Of a stretch of DNA of 64,000 nucleotides, positions 1 through 7,649 are shown one piece after another; position 1 is the stretch's first letter, and the number at the start of each line of letters is the position of its first letter. This stretch comes from Desulfarculaceae bacterium (lineage in GTDB: Bacteria; Desulfobacterota; Desulfarculia; Desulfarculales; Desulfarculaceae), in the NCBI GenBank assembly GCA_021737645.1, contig JAIPDO010000005.1, forward strand, positions 1-64,000, given 5' to 3'. The position numbers and the translations under genes were made by a program. Below the pieces are notes generated by a model. The model was not told the DNA's origin. It worked only from the letters and a program-made list of their open reading frames with translations, and ran no database searches.

Positions 1-350
1 CCCCAGGGCCTAAACGGCGCCCCGATCTGGGTACCCGATATCTCCGACCCACCCCCAGCCCAACGTCCCTCCTCGGCTGGGGGCGGTGGTAGCGTAATGC
101 GCACCGCCCCCGGCTTCTTCCATCCCCCGCCCCCCAAGCCTTCACCTCCAAAAAGCCGCCTGCGCCCGCGTGAGGCGATATATCTCCGTCTGCGCGGCCC
201 TTGATACCACCTCCTGAGGCAGAAAAGTGTAGCCGAACTGTCGCAGTTTTGCCCAGATTTGCCCAGATTTGCCCCCTAAAACAGCGATTCCCGGTTGACC
301 TTGTGGCCAACCGGGAATCGTCTAACAGCTTAATAAAACTGTCTTTTATT
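1..350. other. Gene-free left end with two competing hairpins
   Basis: I find no convincing gene here. Two perfect inverted repeats share bases. Arms 52-60 and 75-83 (9 bp) form one hairpin, and arms 79-88 and 102-111 (10 bp) form another, so only one can form at a time. Neither is followed by a T-run. A tandem 10-base direct repeat (GCCCAGATTT) lies at 251-270. A short open frame at 201-395 is only the antisense of the tRNA. Confidence 0.5.
285..320 (-). terminator. Probable intrinsic terminator of tRNA-Arg
   Basis: A perfect 13-bp inverted repeat (arms 285-297 and 308-320, 10-nt loop) lies 30 bp downstream of the tRNA 3' end. Read on the minus strand it is followed by CTGTTTTAG, a short T-tract. 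The position fits a terminator for a single-gene tRNA transcript. Confidence 0.6.
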
Positions 351-427
351 TGGTGCGCCCGGCCTGATTCGAACAGGCGGCCTACGGATTCGTAGTCCGG
401 CGCTCTATCCAGCTGAGCTACGGGCGC
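351..427 (-). tRNA. tRNA-Arg (anticodon ACG)
   Basis: This is a 77-nt cloverleaf with encoded CCA. The acceptor arms GCGCCCG/CGGGCGC pair perfectly, the T arm is GCCTG-TTCGAAT-CAGGC, and the anticodon loop is CTACGAA, giving anticodon ACG. It would decode CGU/CGC/CGA after A34 is deaminated to inosine, as is usual for this tRNA. It has its own promoter (460-487), a leader hairpin (433-452) and a downstream terminator, so it is probably transcribed alone. Confidence 0.95.
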
Positions 428-432
428 ATATG

Positions 433-452
433 TCTGCCGCCCTTGGGCGACA
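433..452 (-). other. Hairpin in the tRNA leader
   Basis: CTGTCGCCC-AA-GGGCGGCAG folds into a GC-rich hairpin (one G-T pair) between the tRNA promoter and the mature 5' end of tRNA-Arg. It would be removed by RNase P during maturation. Its function is unknown. Confidence 0.45.
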
Positions 453-459
453 GATGCGG

Positions 460-487
460 ATTATAACAAAAACCTCTGACTTAGCAA
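460..487 (-). promoter_or_regulatory. Promoter of tRNA-Arg
   Basis: On the minus strand a perfect -10 TATAAT (460-465) lies 16 bp from a -35 TTGCTA (482-487). The predicted start near 453 is about 25 nt upstream of the tRNA. It sits just beyond the aldo/keto reductase stop codon, so the tRNA does not need read-through. Confidence 0.7.
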
Positions 488-501
488 GCCGTAATCGGCC
501 C

Positions 502-1710
502 TTAGGCCAATTCCTCGACCGCCTCGCGCATCAAACGGGCGATGGGCAGGCCCTGTGGGCAGGCCGCCTGGGCCGGAGCGAAGTCCGTGGCCAGCAGCGC
601 ATCCGGCCCCTGAGGCAAGGCCTCGGCCAGGGTCTGGCGGGCCAAATCGCGGTCGCCGTGGCTACGGGCGTACATGAGCCCGCGCATCACGTCGGCCACC
701 GGCGCGGCCCCGGACAGGGCCTGTTCGCACAACGAGGCGCATCCGGCGCAGTAGCAGCCCTGGGTGGAGGCGGCGTAGGCGCTGAGGGCCCGGTGGTCGG
801 CGGCGCTCAAGGCGATGCGGTCCAGGGAGGCCGCCGCGTTGGCCCGGAGCACGGTGACGTTGGGCATCTGGGAGCAGATGGCCGCGATGCGCTTGTCGGT
901 CCACACCGCAAGCATCTTGGCCTGGTAGGTGGTGAAGCCTTTCTTGAGAAAGCGCCCGGCCAACTGCATCTCGCCTTCGGTGTCGTCGGCCACCGGCCCG
1001 CCACCCTGGGTTTTCATGGCCGTTAGCCCGATGCCCGCGGTATGGCAGGCCTGCACCGCCGCTTGCATGCTCTCGGTGTGCATGATGCGGTAGTTGTAGG
1101 TCATCATTATGCCGTCGATAAAGCCCAGGCCCGGAGCCGCGGCCAGGCAGTGCTCCATGTTGCGGTGGGTGGAGAAGCCGAACAGCTTGATCTTGCCCGC
1201 CTGCTTCATCTTGGCGGCCCAGGCCTTTATCTCCGGGCGGTCCACATCGGAGATGTCGCTGATGGCGTGCACAAAGAAAAGGTCCACATAGGAAGTGCGC
1301 AGGCGCTCCAGGGACTGGTTCAGCTCGCTCTCCAGGTCTTCGGGGGTGCGCTTGTGAGCCTTGGTCACCAGGAAGATGCGGCCGCGCTCTTTAGGGTAGC
1401 GCTCCAGAAACTTGCCGATGCCTGTTTCGCTGCGCCCGCCAGTATAACTGTGGGCCGTGTCCCAGTAGTCCACCCCCAGCTTTAAGGCCTGGTGCAGCAC
1501 CATCTGGTTGCTCACTATGTCGAAGATGCCCCCCAGGGACAGAGCGGAGACCTCCACCCCGGTCTTGCCGAACATCCGGCGGGGCACCTTGATCTCCCCG
1601 GCCGCCTGGGCCGGGGCCGCGCCCGCGCCCACCAGCAGGGAAGCCGCCCCCGCCGCGCTTACGGTCTTGATGAAATCCCTGCGGCTGCGCCCGGTCTTTT
1701 GTTTGGCCAT
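502..1710 (-). CDS. Tat-exported aldo/keto reductase with C-terminal Fe-S motif
   Basis: This is a 402-aa aldo/keto reductase of the COG1453 type. The N-terminus carries a Tat signal (SRRDFIK at 9-15, hydrophobic to about 35), so export of a folded protein is likely. The AKR tetrad is visible: D84 and Y89 in WDTAHSY, K117 in VTK, H148. The C-terminal 90 residues hold C321-x2-C324-x3-C328 and a late C384-P, the layout expected of one [4Fe-4S] site. It lies downstream of the NapH/NapG-like polyferredoxin and has its own extended -10 promoter. A strong Shine-Dalgarno GGGAGG lies 9 nt before the ATG. Substrate unknown. A periplasmic location makes NADPH an unlikely donor, so quinol or ferredoxin-like donors are possible (inference). 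Confidence 0.85.
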   Translation of the reverse strand: MAKQKTGRSRRDFIKTVSAAGAASLLVGAGAAPAQAAGEIKVPRRMFGKTGVEVSALSLGGIFDIVSNQMVLHQALKLGVDYWDTAHSYTGGRSETGIGKFLERYPKERGRIFLVTKAHKRTPEDLESELNQSLERLRTSYVDLFFVHAISDISDVDRPEIKAWAAKMKQAGKIKLFGFSTHRNMEHCLAAAPGLGFIDGIMMTYNYRIMHTESMQAAVQACHTAGIGLTAMKTQGGGPVADDTEGEMQLAGRFLKKGFTTYQAKMLAVWTDKRIAAICSQMPNVTVLRANAAASLDRIALSAADHRALSAYAASTQGCYCAGCASLCEQALSGAAPVADVMRGLMYARSHGDRDLARQTLAEALPQGPDALLATDFAPAQAACPQGLPIARLMREAVEELA

Positions 1711-1724
1711 GTCGCTAAACCTCC

Positions 1725-1740
1725 CTTGGGTTCACCCAAG
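1725..1740 (-). other. Hairpin abutting the ribosome-binding site
   Basis: CTTGGGT-GA-ACCCAAG (minus strand) is a 7-bp palindrome ending one base inside the GGGAGG Shine-Dalgarno sequence (1720-1725) of the Tat aldo/keto reductase. It could modulate translation start or simply mark the leader. Not a terminator, as no T-run follows. Confidence 0.35.
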
Positions 1741-1782
1741 CCCACCGCCTTCCCGGCGGAGTTGTGGTTCGTTTTACTTTAA

Positions 1783-1791
1783 ATTATAGCA
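1783..1791 (-). promoter_or_regulatory. Extended -10 promoter of the aldo/keto reductase
   Basis: The minus-strand sequence TGCTATAAT is a perfect extended -10 element (TGN-TATAAT). No good -35 box lies 17 bp upstream, which is normal for extended -10 promoters. The predicted start is near 1776, giving a leader of about 65 nt with the hairpin and strong ribosome-binding site. Confidence 0.5.
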
Positions 1792-1849
1792 GGCCCCTGG
1801 GCGGCCACGCGGGCGAAACAAGCGCACAATTCCGCGACGTTTTCAGCCG

Positions 1850-3760
1850 CTATCCCGGCCCGGCCCCCTTGAGCAACAGGGAGTGGGAGCGCTCCCGGGT
1901 GGCGTTTTCCGCGCTCACCCGGATGGCCCGCTTGCCGCTCACCGGGCATTCGTGCTGGCAGATTCCGCAGCCGGTGCAGCGGGCCGGGTCCACGTAGGGA
2001 CGCTGCAAGCGCACCGCCACGCTGAGAGGTTCGCCAGGGGCCGGTACGCGCCAGCCCACGCCGGGAGTCAGGCCCAAGCTATGCGCTCCGTTGGCCGCGA
2101 TGCGCGCCCGCGCACCGCCCGATTGCAGGTAATAATCGCCGCTGGCCAGGGCGGCGGGCTTGAGCGCCTTGCCGCTCACCGCCAACTCGTTGCCCTTGGC
2201 CGGTCCGGCAATGAGGCCGCCCAGCACCGTCTCCCAGGCCACCCTGGTAAAGATGGCCTTGGGGCTCACCGGGCAGTTTTCCTGACACACGATGCAGGGC
2301 CGGTCCATGGCCCAGGGCAAACAGCGGCCCCGGTCCAGGAAGGCGCTACCCAGGCGAATGGGCCCCTGGGCGGCGTACTGGCCCCTGCCCAGTTTTTCAT
2401 CCAGGGTGATGGGCCTAATGGCCGCGCTGGGGCATACGTGGGAACAGGCGGTACAGCGGGGTTGGCACCCGCTGGTGCCGATGGTGTTGTTCAGCACCGG
2501 GGTCCACAGGGCCTCCAGGCCGAAGGATGGCCCGGCGGGTTGCAGCACCCCGGTGGGGCACACCCGCATGCACTGGCCGCAGCGCAGGCAGCGGCGCAAA
2601 AACTCGCTCTCGGGCAAAGCTCCGGGCGGGCGGATAAGGGCCGGGTTCCAGGCCGGCCCCAGGACGCCGCTCAGGCTCAAGATGGGCGGCGCGGCCAAAC
2701 CCAGGCCCAGACCGGCCAGCACCCGGCGGCGGCTCAGGTCCGGGGCGGCCTCGCCCCCGGCCGAGGGCTGGGTGGCGTAGGTGATGGCGTCCTCGGGGCA
2801 GGTGTCCAGGCAGTTCATACACAGTACGCACTCGGCCGGGCGCAGACGCCCTGCCGGGCGGGCCGCGCCGGAGCAGGCCCCGTCGCAGCTCAGGCAGGCC
2901 CCGCAGCGGGCCTGAGTCTTGCCCACCCGCCAGATGGCATGACGCCCCACCAGCCCCAGCAGGGCCCCGGTGGGGCACACGAAGCGGCAAAAGAAGCGGG
3001 GCCGCCACAGGTTGAGCAAGAGCGCGGCCAGAAACACCGCCGCGATTAGCCCGGCCCCCTGGTAAAAACGAGGCTCGGGCCAGGCCACACGGGCCGGGGC
3101 GTCGGCCAGGGGGAGAAGCACCAGGTTCACCGAGCGAGTCACCAGAGGGATGGGGTCCAGCAGGCCCGCCAACAGCCAGGCACCGCCGGATGGGGCCAGC
3201 AGGCTCCAGGCCACCCAGACGGCCAGAACCAGGCCCACGGCCAGGGCGTAGGCGCGCCCGCCCTGCCCTTTGCGCGTGGCCAGCAGAACCACGCCCAGCG
3301 TCAGGGCCCCGGCCAGGGAGGCGGCCACCTGGCCCAGGGCCAGACGGGCGGCTAGGTCGCTCATGGCCGCGCCCAGGAAAAAGGCCAGCAAAAAGTATTT
3401 GATCTGTTGAGCCGGATGGGGGGCGTTGCGCTGCACCCGCTCCTTGAGGGGCTTGCTGCGCGCGCCCAGCCAGCCCACGAACTGGTGCATGGCCCCAAAG
3501 GGGCAGACCCAGCCGCAGAAGAAGCGCCCCACCACCAGGGTCAAGGCCAACACCGCCGCGCCCCAAATCAGTCCCGCGTAAAGGCTGCCCGAGGCCAGCA
3601 GGCTGGTGAGTCCGGTGAGGGGGTCCAGCTCCAGGAACCAATTCACCGGCCAGCCGCGCAGCTTCCACAGACGCTCGCCCACCGTGGCCACCAAACAGAA
3701 CCACAGGAACAGGGCCAGGAAGAAGGCTTGACTTATGCGCCGGGCAGTCGCTATGCGCAT
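1850..3760 (-). CDS. Membrane polyferredoxin, NapH-NapG-like fusion
   Basis: This 636-aa protein joins two modules. The first ~330 residues are a NapH/MauN/YccM-type membrane protein with several transmembrane segments, two CxxxCP cytoplasmic-loop motifs (C82-C86 in FCGWVCP; a second in FCRFVCP) and a 4Fe-4S segment CVLCMNCLDTCP. Near residue 340 an internal twin-arginine stretch (LSRRRVLAG plus a hydrophobic run) starts a NapG-like Fe-S module. That module holds CLRCGQCMRVCP, CTACSHVCP, CIVCQENCP and CTGCGICQHECP. In Nap systems NapH and NapG are separate and pass electrons from quinol to periplasmic acceptors. Its start overlaps the DUF362 gene stop by one base (TGATG). The role is inferred as membrane electron delivery to a periplasmic partner. 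Confidence 0.85.
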   Translation of the reverse strand: MRIATARRISQAFFLALFLWFCLVATVGERLWKLRGWPVNWFLELDPLTGLTSLLASGSLYAGLIWGAAVLALTLVVGRFFCGWVCPFGAMHQFVGWLGARSKPLKERVQRNAPHPAQQIKYFLLAFFLGAAMSDLAARLALGQVAASLAGALTLGVVLLATRKGQGGRAYALAVGLVLAVWVAWSLLAPSGGAWLLAGLLDPIPLVTRSVNLVLLPLADAPARVAWPEPRFYQGAGLIAAVFLAALLLNLWRPRFFCRFVCPTGALLGLVGRHAIWRVGKTQARCGACLSCDGACSGAARPAGRLRPAECVLCMNCLDTCPEDAITYATQPSAGGEAAPDLSRRRVLAGLGLGLAAPPILSLSGVLGPAWNPALIRPPGALPESEFLRRCLRCGQCMRVCPTGVLQPAGPSFGLEALWTPVLNNTIGTSGCQPRCTACSHVCPSAAIRPITLDEKLGRGQYAAQGPIRLGSAFLDRGRCLPWAMDRPCIVCQENCPVSPKAIFTRVAWETVLGGLIAGPAKGNELAVSGKALKPAALASGDYYLQSGGARARIAANGAHSLGLTPGVGWRVPAPGEPLSVAVRLQRPYVDPARCTGCGICQHECPVSGKRAIRVSAENATRERSHSLLLKGAGPG

Positions 3761-4746
3761 CAGCCCAGCTCCACCTTGGTGGGGTTCAGGGATTCATAGT
3801 CCGTGGTGCCCGCCCCGGCCTGGGCGGCCAGACCCAGCCAGGGCACCTGCGCGGGCTTGAGACCCAAGAGGCCCACGGCCATGGAGTCCACGGCCACCTG
3901 ATCCGTGCCCAGAATCATGGTGTCAGTGGGCCTCAGGTCCTCCAGGGAGCCTCCGGTGGGGCCGTTGTGGGCTAGAGAGGCCACCCCGTCGGCGATGACC
4001 AGGCTGGGGCTCACCATGCGCCCCAGCTCGCTGATGATGCCGTTGATGTCCTGGTGGAACACATTGCGCCGTCCCCCCAGCAGGCCGTACCAGTTTTTCA
4101 TGCACACCGAGGCCTGGCTGCGGTGGTGGTCCTTGACCGGGGCCAGGCCGATGAGCCGGTCCGCCCCGGCCAGAGGGCCATACATGAGCGGCCAGTCCCT
4201 GATAAGCCGCCCTCCAGCCAGGGTGTAGGGTCGAAACTCCCCGGGGTGGGGCAGCACCACCTCGGCCCCGGCGGCCCGGGCGGCCGGGCCGATGCCCGAA
4301 AGTTCGAAGCAGGAAGCCGGGTCGTTGATGGGGTTGTCGGTGACCACCACCTTGGCGGCCCCGGCCTTCAGGCACAAACGCACCAGCTCGGCCACCAGCT
4401 CGGGGTTGGAGGTGGCCCCCAGAGCGGGCGGAGTGGCGAAAGCGGCGTTGACCTTGATCACCACCTTGTGCCCCGCGCCCACGAAGGCCCCGATGCCGCC
4501 CATGGCCTCCAGACCGGCTCTGAGGGCGGGCACCCGGTGGCTGCTCTTGACCACGGCCAAGCGCTTCTCAGTGCCCTTCACGGCAAAGGAGGGCAGCTTG
4601 ACTGCCTGGGCCTGGCCGATGTTGGCGCTGGGACCCTGTGTGTCGTGGGCCCACCAACCCAAAGCCAGGGTGGCGGCCATGCCCAGGCCCGCCTTGCCCG
4701 CGCGCATTAGGAAACGGCGACGGTTCATGCCTGTGTCGCGGCTCAT
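3760..4746 (-). CDS. Tat-signal DUF362 protein
   Basis: This 328-aa DUF362-family protein starts at the ATG at 4746, which overlaps the preceding stop codon in an ATGA. A longer open frame exists but would run back through the upstream gene. A Tat signal is clear (NRRRFLMR at 8-15, then a hydrophobic stretch). Family-typical segments include the NAAF region near residue 95, PVKDHH followed by SVCMKNWYG (about 205-225), and the C-terminal DQVAVDSMA. DUF362 proteins are often linked to or fused with ferredoxins; their activity is unproven. The gene is co-translated with the membrane polyferredoxin, so a periplasmic redox role is likely. Confidence 0.8.
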   Translation of the reverse strand: MSRDTGMNRRRFLMRAGKAGLGMAATLALGWWAHDTQGPSANIGQAQAVKLPSFAVKGTEKRLAVVKSSHRVPALRAGLEAMGGIGAFVGAGHKVVIKVNAAFATPPALGATSNPELVAELVRLCLKAGAAKVVVTDNPINDPASCFELSGIGPAARAAGAEVVLPHPGEFRPYTLAGGRLIRDWPLMYGPLAGADRLIGLAPVKDHHRSQASVCMKNWYGLLGGRRNVFHQDINGIISELGRMVSPSLVIADGVASLAHNGPTGGSLEDLRPTDTMILGTDQVAVDSMAVGLLGLKPAQVPWLGLAAQAGAGTTDYESLNPTKVELG

Positions 4747-5726
4747 GACTGGGCTTTCTCCAGGGCCTGGCGCAGGCGCTGGGCCAGCCCCAGGGTGGCG
4801 GCCTTGTCCTCGCCCCCGCGCACCCCGGCCAGGTAAGGCCCCTGAGCCCAAAACAGCTCCCAGGCGCCGAAGACCTCCACCAGATGCGCGCCCGGCATTT
4901 CGGCCGGGGCGGGCTGGGGATTGCCGCCGTTGTCTTTCAGAAAAGCCGCATAAGCCGCTGCCTGCTTTTGGGCCGTGGCCGGGTCGGCCCGGCGGGCCAG
5001 GAAGGCCATCAGCTCGCCGCCGCCCTGGGGATAGGTGGCGATGAACATCTGATCGAGCCCGGCCATGCCAAAGGCGTCCTTGGCCAACAGCACCACTGAG
5101 CCCGCTTTCATGCCCTGGGCCGGGAACAGTTCGGCCTCGGCGGGCGCGGCGCTGGGCGCGGCGGGCAGCTTAGCCAGGATAGCCTGGGCCGCCTGGGTGA
5201 GCCCCTGCTTTAAGGCGGGCTCAGGCAGTGAAGCCACCGCCTCCAGGTAATAAGGCCCCTGGGCCAGGTACAGGGCGTTGCTGGTGGTGTAGGCGTTGGG
5301 AGTTAGCGAGGAGTCTTGCGCCCCGCTCCGGCGCTGGTTGCTGAACACGCTGTAGGCGGCGCGGGGGTTTTTCATGCGGTAGAGCATCAGCTCCAGCCAG
5401 GCGGCCGGGCGGCCGGCCAAGGCGTAGCGCCGGGCCACCATGCCCTCGAAGCCGGCAGACAGATACAGCTCGGCCTTGCCGTCGATCTTGTCGGAGAGGG
5501 TGGCCGGGGTGAAACCCTCGCCCGGCCCCAAGGGAGTGAGGCCCGGCACGGCCAACTCGGCCAGCATCCCCGCCCCGGCCCCGGAAGCGCCGCCCCAGCC
5601 CCAGGAGGCGGGGTCGTATCGTCCCTGCTGCCAAAACACCACGGCGGCTACCAGGGCCAAAAGCCCCAGGGCCGCCATGCTCAGGAGGCGTTGGGTCAGG
5701 CTGGATTGGGACCGGCTCAGCTCCAT
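4743..5726 (-). CDS. DUF6599-like membrane-anchored protein
   Basis: This is a 327-aa protein with one N-terminal membrane segment (about residues 14-32) and a large outside domain. The central region (AELYLSAGFEGM, then a YRM...AYSVFSNQRR segment) matches what I recall of DUF6599, a family of unknown function in delta-type bacteria. I chose the ATG at 5726 because GGAG lies 11 nt upstream. A GTG at 5750 gives 8 more residues but has poorly spaced signals. It overlaps the Tat DUF362 gene by 4 bp and heads the redox module. No catalytic motif recognised. Confidence 0.65.
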   Translation of the reverse strand: MELSRSQSSLTQRLLSMAALGLLALVAAVVFWQQGRYDPASWGWGGASGAGAGMLAELAVPGLTPLGPGEGFTPATLSDKIDGKAELYLSAGFEGMVARRYALAGRPAAWLELMLYRMKNPRAAYSVFSNQRRSGAQDSSLTPNAYTTSNALYLAQGPYYLEAVASLPEPALKQGLTQAAQAILAKLPAAPSAAPAEAELFPAQGMKAGSVVLLAKDAFGMAGLDQMFIATYPQGGGELMAFLARRADPATAQKQAAAYAAFLKDNGGNPQPAPAEMPGAHLVEVFGAWELFWAQGPYLAGVRGGEDKAATLGLAQRLRQALEKAQS

Positions 5727-5790
5727 GGGCCAAACTGCTCCCGCGCTCACGCTCCGCTAAGGTTTAGAACTGGCCGCCGCCCATGGCCCA

Positions 5791-5813
5791 GGCCCCGCCG
5801 CTTTAGCGGGGCC
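5791..5813 (-). other. GC-rich hairpin over the helicase stop codon
   Basis: GGCCCCGC and GCGGGGCC pair perfectly (8 bp), with the TAA stop codon of the helicase gene in the 7-nt loop. No T-run follows, so it is not a classical terminator. It may limit read-through or protect the mRNA end. Confidence 0.35.
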
Positions 5814-7170
5814 GACGGCTACGGCTGCGGCCGCGGCTGGCGGGCTTGTCGCCGGGTCGGGGCCGCCCCCGCCCGCCCCCACCACCACCGCCACGTCCGC
5901 CGCCTCCGCCGCGCTCGTCGCGCCTGGGACGGTAGGGCCGCCGGTAGGCCGGGGTGTTGTCGGGCAGGAACATGTCTTCATCGGCGAACACCACCGGAAT
6001 CTTGGCGTCCAGGTACTCCTCCACGTAGGGCAGGTGGGTGGCGTACTCGTCGCAGCACAGGGTGATTGCCTTGCCCACAGCTCCGGCCCGGGCGGTGCGG
6101 CCGATGCGGTGCACGTAGTCCTCGGGGTCGGCGGGCACATCGAAATTTATAACGTGGCTCACGTCATCGATGTGCAGGCCGCGGGCGGCCACGTTGGTGG
6201 CCACCAGAATCTTGAGGTCGCCCTTTTTGAACTGCTCCATGAGCTTCATGCGCTTGGGCTGGGTAAGGTCGCCGCTGATGCCTTCGGCGGGCAGGCCGTG
6301 GGCCTGAAGCTTGAAGGTGAGCATGTCCACCACACGCTTGGTGTTGGTGAAGATCATCACCCGGGACCAGTCCTCTTTTTTGAGAAGGCCCAGAAGCAGG
6401 TTGAGCTTTTCCGTGGCCGAGCAGTGGTACATCTCCTGGGTCACCTGGGCCACCGTCTTGGTGTCGGGTATCACCGACACCCTGGTGGGCAGGTTCATGA
6501 ACTCGTAGGTGATCTCCGAGACCTTCCAGCCCAGGGTGGCCGAGAACAGCATGCTCTGGCGCTCTTGGTATCTGGGCAGGCGCCGGAGCACCCAGCGCAG
6601 GTCGTCCACGAAGCCCATGTCGAACAGGCGGTCGGCCTCGTCGATGACCAGGTACTTGACCCCACGGGGGTCGAAGATGCGCTGCTTCATGTAGTCGATG
6701 AGCCGCCCCGGAGTGGCCGCCACCAAATCCACGCCGTCCTTGAGGGCCTCGGCCTGCTTGCGGTAGTCCACTCCTCCGAACACGGCCAGCATCTTCAGAT
6801 CCATGTGCCGTCCGATGTCCTTGGCGTCCTGGAGGATTTGCATGGCCAGTTCACGGGTGGGGCTGATGATAAGCACCGAGGGGCCCTCGCCGGGCCGCCG
6901 GTCCTTTTTTCGGGCCAGGTGAGCGAAGATGGGCACCAGAAAGGCTGCGGTCTTGCCGGTGCCGGTCTGGGCCTCACCGGCCACGTCCTGACCGGACAGG
7001 CCCAAGGGGATGGCCTTCTCCTGGATCAGGGTGCAGCGCTCATATCCCGAATCGTGCAGGCCGCTGAGAAGCTCCTGGGGAATATCGAAGTCGGCGAAGG
7101 GCACGCCCACGGGCGCTTCCGGTGTGCGCTCAGGCTGGGCCTGCAACTCGGGATTTTCTTCTTTACTCAT
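5803..7170 (-). CDS. DEAD-box RNA helicase, RhlB-like
   Basis: A 455-aa ATP-dependent RNA helicase. The motifs in order are Q-motif region (about 45-55), Walker A AQTGTGKT (67-74), PTREL (104-108), TPGR (153-156), DEAD (177-180) and SAT (210-212). The second RecA domain has ARGLHI and [10 protein letters not shown]. The RGLHI form and the segment [15 protein letters not shown] resemble RhlB rather than RhlE or CsdA. The last ~50 residues are a basic Gly/Arg-rich tail, typical of RNA contact or RNase E association. The start overlaps the BamE-like gene stop in ATGA, so it is the last gene of an xdhC-bamE-helicase unit. Confidence 0.9.
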   Translation of the reverse strand: MSKEENPELQAQPERTPEAPVGVPFADFDIPQELLSGLHDSGYERCTLIQEKAIPLGLSGQDVAGEAQTGTGKTAAFLVPIFAHLARKKDRRPGEGPSVLIISPTRELAMQILQDAKDIGRHMDLKMLAVFGGVDYRKQAEALKDGVDLVAATPGRLIDYMKQRIFDPRGVKYLVIDEADRLFDMGFVDDLRWVLRRLPRYQERQSMLFSATLGWKVSEITYEFMNLPTRVSVIPDTKTVAQVTQEMYHCSATEKLNLLLGLLKKEDWSRVMIFTNTKRVVDMLTFKLQAHGLPAEGISGDLTQPKRMKLMEQFKKGDLKILVATNVAARGLHIDDVSHVINFDVPADPEDYVHRIGRTARAGAVGKAITLCCDEYATHLPYVEEYLDAKIPVVFADEDMFLPDNTPAYRRPYRPRRDERGGGGGRGGGGGGGRGRPRPGDKPASRGRSRSRRPR

Positions 7171-7649
7171 TCTTTAGGGGTATTCCTTTGATTGGTTGGA
7201 GAACTTTTCACGCGGGCGTAGTCCTTGTCCCGGATGTCGATCCAGGTGCGGCAGCCTTCTTTTTTGCAATCCACTGCTTCAGAGAAGAAGACCATCTTGT
7301 TGTCAAGGAAGTAAACCCAGTGAGGGCTGGCCTGGGCATTGGTCCAGCCCACTTCGCTGACCCCCAGGGTGAACACGCCGGTGATCGCACGCGCCGCGGC
7401 TGAACTGGGGCAGGCGGGTATCTCGGGCACCAGGGTGTATTCCAGGACCAGGTAATCCCTCTGGTGACCCGGAAAGCGCACCCGTTTGATGTGCTCCGGT
7501 TCGCCCAGCTTGGCGGTCACCTGCTCGGGAGTCATGCCGGGTTCGATTTTGCCCACTTCATCGCTGGCGTAGTGAGCGCATCCGGCGGCCAAGGCCAGGG
7601 CTGCGATAATCAGCCAATTTATCAGACGCATGGACTTTGTCCCACTCAT
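7167..7649 (-). CDS. BamE/SmpA-like lipoprotein
   Basis: This 160-aa lipoprotein has a short signal peptide and lipobox LAAGC (Cys24). After it comes the BamE-type motif [18 protein letters not shown] (about 34-51), where the turn and Gly-Glu-Pro are characteristic. BamE helps the outer-membrane beta-barrel assembly machine, but several other small lipoproteins share this fold, so the role is only probable. Three extra cysteines occur late in the protein (PAC, DCKKEGC). The start at 7649 overlaps the xdhC stop (ATGA); a second ATG six codons later is possible. It also overlaps the helicase by 4 bp. Confidence 0.7.
   Translation of the reverse strand: MSGTKSMRLINWLIIAALALAAGCAHYASDEVGKIEPGMTPEQVTAKLGEPEHIKRVRFPGHQRDYLVLEYTLVPEIPACPSSAAARAITGVFTLGVSEVGWTNAQASPHWVYFLDNKMVFFSEAVDCKKEGCRTWIDIRDKDYARVKSSPTNQRNTPKE

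Noticed and set aside
251-270. Tandem GCCCAGATTT direct repeat as a CRISPR or iteron
   Set aside because: Only two short copies with no spacer structure or replication genes nearby.
201-395. 64-codon plus-strand open frame ending over the tRNA
   Set aside because: It is the antisense of tRNA-Arg and its C-terminal peptide is a well-known artefact of translating tRNA antisense; no ribosome-binding site.
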